NCBI RefSeq assembly: GCF_040066175.1
Contig: NZ_JBEAAM010000004.1
Location: 1-64,000, forward strand
Source: Solimonas sp040066175
GTDB taxonomy: Bacteria; Pseudomonadota; Gammaproteobacteria; Nevskiales; Nevskiaceae
Length of the DNA: 64,000 nt
Direction of reading: 5' to 3'
Of the stretch, positions 25,793 through 35,626 are shown piece by piece. Within the stretch, counting starts at the first letter, position 1, and every line of letters starts with the position of its first letter. The notes under the pieces are model-generated. The model did not search any database. It was not told where the DNA came from and was given only the letters and a program-made list of their open reading frames with translations. The translations under genes were made by a program, and so were the position numbers.

Positions 25793-26488
25793 TCAGGCGT
25801 GGAGCAGTTCGGTCAGGGTGTTGGGCGTTTCGACGATCGCGTCGGCGCCCCAGTCGGAGATCGCCGCGCCATTGCCCAGATAGCCCCAGGCCGCCGCGAT
25901 CGTCGGTATGCCGGCGGCACGGCCGGCGACGATGTCGCGTTCGTCGTCGCCGACATAGACGCAGGCCGATGGTTCGAGCCCGAGCAGGGCGCAGGCGCGC
26001 AGCAGGCTGTCCGGCGCGGGTTTGGCCTGGGCGACCTCGTCGGCGCTGACCGAGCACGCACAGCGTGCACTGAGGTCCAGTGCGTCGAGCAGCGGCCGCG
26101 TCAACCAGGACGGCTTGTTGGTGACCACGCCCCAGCGCCGGTCGCCGGATTCGATGCGCCGCAGGAGGGTGTCGATGCCATCGAACAGGCGCGAGCGCTC
26201 GGCGATGTGTGCGCGGTAGTGAGTGAGGAACAGCTCGCGGTGTGCCGGGTAGTCCGGGTGCTCGGGACCGATGCCCAGTGCCTTGCCGATCAGGCCGCGC
26301 GCGCCGGCCGACGCATGGCTGCGGTACTCGGCCAGCGGCAGCGGTGCCAGTCCGGCGCGCTCGCGCACGACGTTGGCGGCGGCGCCCAGGTCGGGCGCGG
26401 TATCGACCAGCGTGCCGTCCAGATCGAACAGCACCGCCCGTATCGCCGTGCCCTGCCAGCGAGGCGCAATGACGGATTCCCGGTTCAC
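25793..26488 (-). CDS. mupP: MupP-type HAD phosphatase (N-acetylmuramic acid 6-phosphate phosphatase)
   Basis: HAD phosphatase, 231 residues, with nucleophile motif FDLDGTLVDTAPDL (D22, D24), VVTNKPSWLTRPLLDAL, KPAPDSLLRACALLGL and YVGDDERDIVAGRAAGIPTI. Sequence alone would be annotated phosphoglycolate phosphatase (gph). Its position directly between ubiG and yciK matches Pseudomonas mupP, which dephosphorylates MurNAc-6-phosphate in the AmgK-MurU cell-wall recycling route; this assignment rests on context. The GTG start at 26488 overlaps the ubiG stop. Confidence 0.8.
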   Translation of the reverse strand: MNRESVIAPRWQGTAIRAVLFDLDGTLVDTAPDLGAAANVVRERAGLAPLPLAEYRSHASAGARGLIGKALGIGPEHPDYPAHRELFLTHYRAHIAERSRLFDGIDTLLRRIESGDRRWGVVTNKPSWLTRPLLDALDLSARCACSVSADEVAQAKPAPDSLLRACALLGLEPSACVYVGDDERDIVAGRAAGIPTIAAAWGYLGNGAAISDWGADAIVETPNTLTELLHA

Positions 26489-27183
26489 GGTTTCTGGCAG
26501 TGCATCAGGTAATTCACATCGACGTCGTCGGCAAGCGTCGCGCTGCGCAGCAGCGGGTTGTAGCGCAGGCCCTTGAGGCCGACGATGTCCAGGCCCGCTG
26601 CGCGCGCCCAGTCGCCCAGCTCCGACGGGCGGATGAACTTCTCGTACTGGTGCGTACCGCGCGGCACCAGGCCGGTCAGGTACTCGGCGCCGACGATCAT
26701 CAGCGCGAAGGACTTGGGATTGCGGTTGATCGTGGAGAACACCAGCGTGCCGCCCGGGCGGGCGAGTCGCGCGCACGCGGCGACGACCGATGCCGGATCG
26801 GGCACGTGCTCCAGCATCTCCATGCAGCACACCACGTCGAAGGATTCGGGCCGCTCCGCCGCCAGTTCCTCGACGGCGATCCGACGGTACTCGAGGGCCA
26901 GACCCTTCTGCCGCGCATGGGCGCGCGCGACGTCCAGCGCCTCGCCGGCCAGGTCGATGCCCAGCGCCTGCGCGCCCGCCTCGGCCAGGGCCTCGGTCAG
27001 GATGCCGCCGCCACAGCCGACATCGACGGCAGACTTGCCGCGCAGGCCGCCGGCGCAGCGTTCGACATAGCGGGTGCGCGGGCCGTTGATCGCGTGCAGC
27101 GCCTGCATCTCGCCCTGCGGGTCCCACCAGCGTGCGGCGAGCCGGTCGAAGTGGGCGATCTCCTGGTCATCTACATTGGTCAC
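26485..27183 (-). CDS. ubiG: Ubiquinone biosynthesis O-methyltransferase UbiG
   Basis: SAM-dependent enzyme doing both O-methylations in ubiquinone synthesis. The 232-residue protein has FDRLAARWWDPQGEMQALHA at the start and the SAM motif VDVGCGGGILTEALA. VCCMEMLEHVPDPASVV, FSTINRNPKSFALMIVGAEY and VNYLMHCQKP at the end are all typical. I choose GTG at 27183, which overlaps the upstream stop and has AGGA 10 nt before it. An in-frame ATG at 27204 has its ribosome site too close. Confidence 0.94.
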   Translation of the reverse strand: MTNVDDQEIAHFDRLAARWWDPQGEMQALHAINGPRTRYVERCAGGLRGKSAVDVGCGGGILTEALAEAGAQALGIDLAGEALDVARAHARQKGLALEYRRIAVEELAAERPESFDVVCCMEMLEHVPDPASVVAACARLARPGGTLVFSTINRNPKSFALMIVGAEYLTGLVPRGTHQYEKFIRPSELGDWARAAGLDIVGLKGLRYNPLLRSATLADDVDVNYLMHCQKP

Positions 27184-28493
27184 GGTGCGATTTTCCTGCG
27201 CCATTCCTCGGCACGCGCGAGGATGGCGGTCTCGTCGAGCGTCATGAGCTGGCGCTCCCGCATCAGCGCCTTGCCGGCGACGTACACGTCGCTGACCTGC
27301 TCGCGTCCAGCGGCATAGACGAGCTGCGACAGCACGTGGTACACCGGCTGGGTGTTGGCGGCCGATAGATCGACCGCGATGAAGTCCGCGGACTTGCCTG
27401 CAGTGAGGCTGCCGATCTCCGCATCCAGGCCCAGCGCGCGCGCGCCGCCCAGCGTCGCCATGTGCAGCGCCGTCGCCGCGGGTACGGCACGGGCGTCGGC
27501 GGCGACGGCCTTGGCCAGCAGCGCCGCCGTGCGCATCTCGCCGAGCAGGTCGAGGTCGTTGTTGCTGGCCGCGCCATCGGTGCCGATCGCGACGTTGGCG
27601 CCGGCGCTGATCAGACTGCCGACCGGCGCGAAGCCGCTGGCGAGCTTGAGGTTCGACTCCGGGCAGTGCGCGACGTGCACGCCGAACTCGGCGACCTGCG
27701 CGATCTCCTCGTCGGTCAGCTGGGTCATGTGCACGGCGATGAAATCCGGTCCGAGCAGGTCCAGTTCGCGCAGGCGCTGCCACGGCCGCTTGCCGCTGGC
27801 CTGCACCGCCATCGCCACCTCGCCGGCGGTCTCGTGGACGTGCATGTGGATGCCGATGCCCAGTTCGTTGGCGTACTGGCGGATTTTCAGCAGCGGCGCA
27901 TCGGACACGGTGTAGGGCGCGTGCGGGGCGAAGACTGTGCGCACCCGCGGTTCGTGCTTGAGCGCGTCGTGCAGTTCGAGGCCCTTGTGGATGTACTCGT
28001 CGGCGGATTTCGCCCAGGCGCTGGGGAAGTCGATCGCGATCAGGCCGACCGTGGCACGCAGCCCCGCCTCGACGGCGACACGCGCGCTGGCGTCCGGGAA
28101 GAAGTACATGTCGTTCACGCAGGTCGTGCCGCCGCGGATCATCTCGGCGAAGGCCAGGCGCGCGCCGTCCTCGCAGAAGCGTTCGCCGACGTGCGTGCCC
28201 TCGGCCGGCCAGATGTGGTTCTGCAGCCAGTCCATCAGCGGCAGGTCGTCGGCGACGCCGCGCAGCAGGCTCATCGCCGCGTGCGTGTGCGCGTTGACCA
28301 GACCCGGCATCAGTGCGTGCCGTTCCAGCGCCAGCGTCTCGCGCGGCGCATAGCGGCTGCGCGCCTCGGCCAGCGGCAGCACATCGAGGATGCGGCCGGC
28401 ATCGACGACCAGCGCGTGTTGTTCGAGCACCGTGCCGGCGGGCACGATCGGAACCAGCCAGCGCGGTGCGACCAGCAGGTCGACGGTCATCAT
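27180..28493 (-). CDS. mtaD: 5-methylthioadenosine/S-adenosylhomocysteine deaminase
   Basis: Amidohydrolase of the TRZ/ATZ family that deaminates MTA (and SAH) to the inosine forms. The 437-residue protein has metal ligands in NAHTHAAMSLLRG, HMHVHETAGEV, AHCPESNLKLASG and GTDGAASNNDLDLLGEMRTA. It is divergent from mtnA, which handles methylthioribose-1-phosphate, so both act in methionine salvage. The equivalent Pseudomonas gene at this locus is the MTA deaminase. The start is one of two adjacent ATGs (28493 or 28490); neither has a strong ribosome site. Confidence 0.9.
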   Translation of the reverse strand: MMTVDLLVAPRWLVPIVPAGTVLEQHALVVDAGRILDVLPLAEARSRYAPRETLALERHALMPGLVNAHTHAAMSLLRGVADDLPLMDWLQNHIWPAEGTHVGERFCEDGARLAFAEMIRGGTTCVNDMYFFPDASARVAVEAGLRATVGLIAIDFPSAWAKSADEYIHKGLELHDALKHEPRVRTVFAPHAPYTVSDAPLLKIRQYANELGIGIHMHVHETAGEVAMAVQASGKRPWQRLRELDLLGPDFIAVHMTQLTDEEIAQVAEFGVHVAHCPESNLKLASGFAPVGSLISAGANVAIGTDGAASNNDLDLLGEMRTAALLAKAVAADARAVPAATALHMATLGGARALGLDAEIGSLTAGKSADFIAVDLSAANTQPVYHVLSQLVYAAGREQVSDVYVAGKALMRERQLMTLDETAILARAEEWRRKIAP

Positions 28494-28511
28494 GGTGAGG
28501 GCGGCCAAACG

Positions 28512-28517
28512 TACAAT
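28512..28517 (+). promoter_or_regulatory. Candidate -10 box for mtnA
   Basis: TACAAT at 28512-28517 followed by GCGGG, 30 bp before the mtnA ATG, in the 53-bp space between divergent mtaD and mtnA. No clear -35 element is visible. Confidence 0.4.
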
Positions 28518-28546
28518 GCGGGCTCGCATTCTAGCCGAGCCCCTGC

Positions 28547-29548
28547 ATGTCATCCGTCGTCCGCCCCGTCGCCTGGCTGTCCGATTCGCTGCGCCTGCTC
28601 GACCAGCGCGTGCTGCCGCAGGAAGAGCGCTATCTCGATTGCCGCACGGCGGGCGAGGTGGGCGAGGCGATTCACGCGATGGCGGTGCGCGGCGCGCCGG
28701 CGATCGGCATCGCAGCCGCTTACGGACTGGTGCTGGCGGTGCGTGCACAGCCCGACGACTTCGACCGCGCCTTCGAGATGCTGGCGGCCTCGCGGCCGAC
28801 GGCGGTGAACCTGCGCTGGGCGCTGGAGCGCATGCGCGGCGTCTGGCTGACGCGGCGTGACGTCGCCAGCCTCGAAGCGGAGGCGGTGCGCATCCACGAG
28901 GAAGACCTGGCGCAGAACCTGCGCATGGGTGAACTCGGCGCCGAATTGCTGCCATCCGGCGCGCGCGTGATCACGCATTGCAATACCGGCGCGCTGGCGA
29001 CCGGCGGGCATGGCACGGCGCTGGGCGTGATCCGCAGCGCGCACGCGCGCCATCGCATCGCGATGGTTTACAACACCGAGACGCGGCCGTGGCTGCAGGG
29101 CGCGCGGCTGACCGCCTGGGAGCTGCAGCAGGAGCGCATCCCGGCGCGCCTGATTGCCGACGGCGCGGCCGCGCACCTGATGTCGTGCGAGAAGATCGAC
29201 TGGGTGATCGTCGGCGCCGACCGCATCGCCGCGAACGGCGACACCGCGAACAAGATCGGCACCTACGCGCTGGCCGTGGCGGCACGGCGTCACGGCGTGA
29301 AGTTCATGGTCGTCGCGCCCAGCGGCACCTTCGACCTGCGCTGCCGCAGCGGCGCCGAGATTCCGATCGAGGAGCGTCCGGCATCCGAGCTGACCGGCTT
29401 CCGCGGGCAGCCGGTCGCGCCGCAGAACTACGATGCCTTCAATCCCGTGTTCGACGTGACCCCGGCCGAGCTGATCGACGCCCTGGTCTGCGAGCGCGGC
29501 GTGGTGTTGGCGCCGACCCGCGACACGGTCGCGGCGCTGCTGGGCTAA
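28547..29548 (+). CDS. mtnA: Methylthioribose-1-phosphate isomerase
   Basis: Converts methylthioribose-1-phosphate to methylthioribulose-1-phosphate in methionine salvage. The 333-residue protein shows AVRGAPAIGIAAAYGLVLAV, the catalytic cysteine in THCNTGALATGGHGTALG, MVYNTETRPWLQGARLTAWE and the catalytic aspartate in VIVGADRIAANGDTANKIGT. Adjacent to gyrA, as in Pseudomonas. The next 127 bp before gyrA contain a small GACCC/GGGTC hairpin (about 29550-29565) without a T run. Confidence 0.95.
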   Translation: MSSVVRPVAWLSDSLRLLDQRVLPQEERYLDCRTAGEVGEAIHAMAVRGAPAIGIAAAYGLVLAVRAQPDDFDRAFEMLAASRPTAVNLRWALERMRGVWLTRRDVASLEAEAVRIHEEDLAQNLRMGELGAELLPSGARVITHCNTGALATGGHGTALGVIRSAHARHRIAMVYNTETRPWLQGARLTAWELQQERIPARLIADGAAAHLMSCEKIDWVIVGADRIAANGDTANKIGTYALAVAARRHGVKFMVVAPSGTFDLRCRSGAEIPIEERPASELTGFRGQPVAPQNYDAFNPVFDVTPAELIDALVCERGVVLAPTRDTVAALLG

Positions 29549-29675
29549 AAGACCCGGGCAAGGGTCGGTCCGTGTTAAGATTTATCGACAAATAGACGGG
29601 CCTCTCCGGACCCGCGATCCGCTCGATTGTTCGACCGAGAGCCGGCCGCTTCAGGCGCGCCGGCGGGTACCTGCC

Positions 29676-32357
<2,682 letters not shown>

Positions 32358-32380
32358 TCGGGCGTCGCGCCGGCCGTCCG

Positions 32381-32412
32381 GGCCGTGGAGTCTGCGGATC
32401 CACGGCCTTTTG
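32381..32412 (+). terminator. gyrA intrinsic terminator
   Basis: GGCCGTGGA (32381-32389) pairs perfectly with TCCACGGCC (32399-32407), followed by TTTTG. It separates gyrA from the toxin-antitoxin pair. Confidence 0.75.
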
Positions 32413-32425
32413 ATCGGCTAATTGA

Positions 32426-32442
32426 CTAACATGACCTGTTAG
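32426..32442. promoter_or_regulatory. Inverted repeat, candidate antitoxin operator
   Basis: CTAACA and TGTTAG arms separated by 5 bp, centred 23 bp before the antitoxin start codon. It overlaps ATTGACTAAC, which contains a possible -35 (TTGACT, 32422 on). The site suits binding by a ribbon-helix-helix dimer for autoregulation. Confidence 0.5.
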
Positions 32443-32456
32443 GTGAGACTACGCGT

Positions 32457-32708
32457 ATGAATTTCAGCGTGCATTTCGACGAAGCGACGCTCGCGCGCCT
32501 GAACCAGGCGGTGGAGCGCTCGGGTATGACACGCAACCGCATCATCGTGACCGCGGTGCAGGAATGGCTGGCGCGCAACGAGGAACGCGACTGGCCCGAT
32601 GCGCTGCGTGCGCACTTCCGCAACCCGGCGCCGGAACTGACCGAGGACACGCTGGACTTCCAGGCCTGGCGCGCAGCGATCCCGGCCGAGACCGAGGTCC
32701 GGTGGTGA
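32457..32708 (+). CDS. Ribbon-helix-helix antitoxin (VapB-like)
   Basis: An 83-residue protein with an N-terminal ribbon-helix-helix: MNFSVHFDEATLARLNQAVE then SGMTRNRIIVTAVQEWLARN. The acidic, aromatic C-terminal half (PELTEDTLDFQAWRAAIP) would wrap the toxin. It is coupled to the PIN-domain gene by GTGA overlap. The pair interrupts the gyrA-serC adjacency common in related genomes, suggesting acquisition. Naming as VapB is by fold and partner only. Confidence 0.78.
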   Translation: MNFSVHFDEATLARLNQAVERSGMTRNRIIVTAVQEWLARNEERDWPDALRAHFRNPAPELTEDTLDFQAWRAAIPAETEVRW

Positions 32709-33103
32709 AGTACCTGCTCGATTCGGACATGCTGGCGGCGGCCGTCAAGGGCCGGTTGCCGGTGGTGCTGCGCCTCGCGCAGCTCAAGCCGACCGAGGTG
32801 GCGGTGTCGGTGGTCGCGCGCATGGAGGCGGAAACGGCGCTGCGGCTGCAGCCGCGCGGCCAGGCGCGCTACGGCAGGCTGCTGAAGGAGTTCCTGTCGG
32901 CGGTGAAGGTGCTCGACTTCGGCGCGGCAGAGGCGCAGCAGGCGGTGAATCTCGGCGCCTACCTGCAGGCGGCCGGTGACAAGCTCGCGGCGCTCGACCT
33001 GCTGCAGGCGGCCACCGCGCTCGCGCATCAGCTGGTGCTGGTCACCGACCGCGCCCAGGCGTTCGCCGCGGTGCCGAATCTGGACGTCGAACGCTGGTCG
33101 TGA
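32705..33103 (+). CDS. PIN-domain ribonuclease toxin (VapC-like)
   Basis: A 132-residue PIN-domain protein, expected to be an Mg2+-dependent endoribonuclease. The conserved acidic residues are visible: D6 and D8 in YLLDSDMLAA, a glutamate in VARMEAETAL, an aspartate in KLAALDLLQAATA, and one in VLVTDRAQAF. The final PNLDVERW segment is typical of VapC. The first aspartate motif reads DSD instead of the common DTN. The start is GTG at 32705 overlapping the antitoxin stop; an in-frame GTG at 32702 is equally possible. It ends 45 bp before serC. Confidence 0.78.
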   Translation: MKYLLDSDMLAAAVKGRLPVVLRLAQLKPTEVAVSVVARMEAETALRLQPRGQARYGRLLKEFLSAVKVLDFGAAEAQQAVNLGAYLQAAGDKLAALDLLQAATALAHQLVLVTDRAQAFAAVPNLDVERWS

Positions 33104-33148
33104 CAGGACATCATTCCCCACTTTCGCTTTTCAACCCAAGAGGCTGAC

Positions 33149-34231
33149 ATGAAAAGAATTATCAACTTCAGCGCCGGCCCTGCGACGCTGCCGCTCAGCG
33201 TGCTTCAGCAGGTTCAGGCCGAACTGCTCGACTGGCAGGGCTCGGGCATGTCGGTGATGGAGATGTCGCACCGCGACAAGGAGTTCATGAGCATCGCGCA
33301 GGACGCCGAGAAGACCTTGCGCGAGATCGCCCACATCCCAGCCAACTACAAGGTGCTGTTCCTGCAGGGCGGCGCGACCGGCCAGTTCACTTACGTGCCG
33401 ATGAACCTGCTGCGCGGCAGGGCCGGCGTCGATTACGTGCTGACCGGCGACTGGGGCAAGAAGGCGGCGAAAGAGGCCGGCAAGTACGCCAAGGTCAACA
33501 TCGCGGCGTCGAGCGAGGCCGACAAGTTCACGCACATCCCGGATCCGGCGGGCTGGAAGCTCGACCCGGATGCAGCCTACGTGCACATCACGCCCAACGA
33601 GACGATCCACGGCGTCGAGTTTCATCAGGAGCCGGACACGCACGGCGTGCCGCTGGTCGCCGACATGTCCTCGAACATCCTGTCGCGCCCGATCGACGTC
33701 ACCAGGTACGGCCTGATCTACGCCGGCGCGCAGAAGAACATCGGTCCGTCGGGCATCACGATCGTCATCGTGCGCGAGGACCTGATCGGCCAGGCGCTGC
33801 CGACGACGCCGGGCATCTTCGATTACAAGCAGATGGCCGACAACGAGTCGATGCTCAACACGCCGCCGTGCTTCGCGTGGTACGTGTCGGGCCTCGTGTT
33901 CAAGTGGATCAAGGACAACGGCGGGCTGCAGGCGGTGGGTGAGCGCAATGCGCGCAAGGCGGCGCTGCTGTACGACTACATCGACTCGCAGTCGTTCTAT
34001 CGCAACCCGGTCCGGAAGGAACATCGGTCGCGCATGAACGTGCCGTTCACGCTGGCCAATGCCGAACTGGACGCCGATTTCCTCAAGGGCGCGAAGGCGG
34101 CCGGCCTGTCCGGCCTGAAAGGTCACCGCTCGGTCGGCGGTATGCGTGCGTCGATCTACAACGCGATGACGCTCGAAGGCGTGCAGGCGCTGGTCGATTA
34201 CATGAAGGAATTTGCGCGCACGCGCGGTTGA
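33149..34231 (+). CDS. serC: Phosphoserine aminotransferase
   Basis: PLP enzyme converting 3-phosphohydroxypyruvate to phosphoserine, also used in pyridoxal phosphate synthesis. The 360-residue protein begins INFSAGPATLPLSVLQQVQ and has MSVMEMSHRDKEF, LFLQGGATGQF and the PLP lysine in YAGAQKNIGPSG. FAWYVSGLVFKWIKD and GHRSVGGMRASIYNAM follow. A ribosome site AAGAGG lies before the ATG. The next gene in the serine pathway, serA, follows after a repeat-containing spacer. Confidence 0.97.
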   Translation: MKRIINFSAGPATLPLSVLQQVQAELLDWQGSGMSVMEMSHRDKEFMSIAQDAEKTLREIAHIPANYKVLFLQGGATGQFTYVPMNLLRGRAGVDYVLTGDWGKKAAKEAGKYAKVNIAASSEADKFTHIPDPAGWKLDPDAAYVHITPNETIHGVEFHQEPDTHGVPLVADMSSNILSRPIDVTRYGLIYAGAQKNIGPSGITIVIVREDLIGQALPTTPGIFDYKQMADNESMLNTPPCFAWYVSGLVFKWIKDNGGLQAVGERNARKAALLYDYIDSQSFYRNPVRKEHRSRMNVPFTLANAELDADFLKGAKAAGLSGLKGHRSVGGMRASIYNAMTLEGVQALVDYMKEFARTRG

Positions 34232-34237
34232 AACGAC

Positions 34238-34323
34238 GGGAATCGGGAATCGGGAATGGGGAATCGTCAAGACCTGCCCAGAACCCGCTTTTACGATTCC
34301 CGACTCCCCATTCTCGGTTCCCG
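34238..34323. repeat. GGGAATC-rich long imperfect inverted repeat
   Basis: Three to four tandem GGGAAT(C/G) units at 34238-34266 face a diverged inverted copy at 34293-34323. Over 31 aligned positions, 25 match, so the transcript could fold into a long hairpin with a loop of about 25 nt. The element fills the whole serC-serA spacer. Tracts of this GGGAATCGGGAAT type are known as dispersed repeats in Xanthomonadaceae genomes. Confidence 0.7.
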
Positions 34324-34333
34324 GTATTCATCC

Positions 34334-35509
34334 ATGTTCAAGATCCTGACCCTCAACAACATCTCCATCAACGGTCTCGAGCGCCTGCCGCGCGAGAACT
34401 ACGAGATCGCGTCCGAGATCGCGCATCCAGACGCGATCCTGGTGCGCTCGGCGGACATGCACAAGCTCGACATTCCGGCCACGGTCAAGGCGATCGGCCG
34501 CGCCGGCGCGGGCACCAACAACATCCCGGTGGCCGCGATGTCCAAGCGCGGCGTGCCGGTGTTCAATGCGCCGGGCGCGAACGCCAATGCGGTCAAGGAA
34601 CTGGTTCTGGCCGGACTGTTCCTCGCAGCGCGCAACATCCCGCAGTCACTGGACTTCGTGAAGAAGCTCGACGGCGACGACAAGGCGATGCACGAGGCGG
34701 TCGAGAACGGCAAGAAGAAGTTCGTCGGTTTCGAGCTGCCGGGACGCACGCTCGGTGTCATCGGCCTGGGCGCGATCGGCGTCAAGGTGGCCAATGCGGC
34801 GCTGGAACTGGGGATGACGGTGTACGGCTATGACCCCGCGATGACCGTGCAGAATGCCTGGCAGCTCAACTCCGGCGTGCGCCAGGCGCTGTCGGTGGAC
34901 GACCTGATGTCGAAGTCGCAGTTCGTTTCGGTGCACGTGCCGCTGCTCGACGCGACGCGCAAGCTCGTCAATGCCGAGCGCATCAAGCTGATGAAGAAGC
35001 AGGGTGTGGTGCTCAACTTCGCGCGCGAGGCGATCGTCGATGAGACTGCGGTGATCGAGGCGCTCAACGATGGCAAGCTGCACGCCTACGTCTGCGATTT
35101 CCCGTCCAACGCGCTCAAGGGCCACCCGCGTGTCATCGCCACGCCGCACCTGGGTGCGTCCACGATCGAGGCTGAGGACAACTGCGCGGTGATGGTCGCC
35201 GACCAGCTGCGCGAGTTCCTCGAAGCCGGCAACATCCGCAACTCGGTGAACTTTCCCGAGGCCGTACTGCCGCTGCTGCCGGGCAAGACCCGGCTGTGCA
35301 TCGTCAACGAGAACGTGCCCAACATGGTCGGCCAGATCTCCACGGCGCTGGCCAAGCGCACGCTCAACATCGCCGACCTGCTCAACAAGTCGCGCGGTGA
35401 TCTGGCCTACACGATCGTCGATGTCGATTCGCCGGTGTCGGAGGATGCGGCTGCGGAGATCCGTGCGATCCAGGGCGTGCTCGCGGTGCGGGTGATCTCG
35501 GCGCGCTGA
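34334..35509 (+). CDS. serA: D-3-phosphoglycerate dehydrogenase family protein with ACT domain
   Basis: NAD-dependent enzyme for the first step of serine synthesis. The 391-residue protein has an N-terminal catalytic half including VKAIGRAGAGTNNIPVAAMS, the nucleotide fold LGVIGLGAIGVKVANAALEL, the catalytic arginine in NFAREAIVDE and the histidine in ATPHLGASTIEAE. A C-terminal ACT domain (about 318-391) probably senses serine. The usual R-G after the arginine reads R-E, and the glutamate loop is shortened to DFPSNALKGHP, so this is the divergent short SerA type. The ATG at 34334 was chosen over frame extension into the repeat. Confidence 0.9.
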   Translation: MFKILTLNNISINGLERLPRENYEIASEIAHPDAILVRSADMHKLDIPATVKAIGRAGAGTNNIPVAAMSKRGVPVFNAPGANANAVKELVLAGLFLAARNIPQSLDFVKKLDGDDKAMHEAVENGKKKFVGFELPGRTLGVIGLGAIGVKVANAALELGMTVYGYDPAMTVQNAWQLNSGVRQALSVDDLMSKSQFVSVHVPLLDATRKLVNAERIKLMKKQGVVLNFAREAIVDETAVIEALNDGKLHAYVCDFPSNALKGHPRVIATPHLGASTIEAEDNCAVMVADQLREFLEAGNIRNSVNFPEAVLPLLPGKTRLCIVNENVPNMVGQISTALAKRTLNIADLLNKSRGDLAYTIVDVDSPVSEDAAAEIRAIQGVLAVRVISAR

Positions 35510-35523
35510 CACCGTTCGGAACG

Positions 35524-35556
35524 GCAGGGGGAGTGACTCGGTGTCATTCCTCCTGC
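35524..35556 (+). other. Stem-loop downstream of serA
   Basis: GCAGGGGGAGTGAC (35524-35537) and GTCATTCCTCCTGC (35543-35556) form a 14-bp stem with two G-U pairs and a 5-nt loop. No T run follows, so it is more likely an RNA 3' stabiliser or attenuating structure than an intrinsic terminator. Confidence 0.5.
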
Positions 35557-35592
35557 AGTCGAACGCGGGCGGGGGTGCGGTGCAAAACTGCG

Positions 35593-35598
35593 TACAAT
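35593..35598 (+). promoter_or_regulatory. Candidate -10 box for pheA
   Basis: TACAAT at 35593-35598 followed by CGCGC, 28 bp before the pheA ATG. No convincing -35 is present and I see no leader-peptide attenuator rich in phenylalanine codons. Confidence 0.4.
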
Positions 35599-35626
35599 CG
35601 CGCTCCCAGCCATTTCCGATCCATCC

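Noticed and set aside
27202..27204. ATG start for ubiG at 27204
   Set aside because: Its GAGGA lies only about 2 nt from the ATG, whereas GTG 27183 has AGGA 10 nt away and overlaps the upstream stop.
29549..29566. GACCC/GGGTC hairpin as an mtnA terminator
   Set aside because: The stem is only 5 bp and no T run follows.
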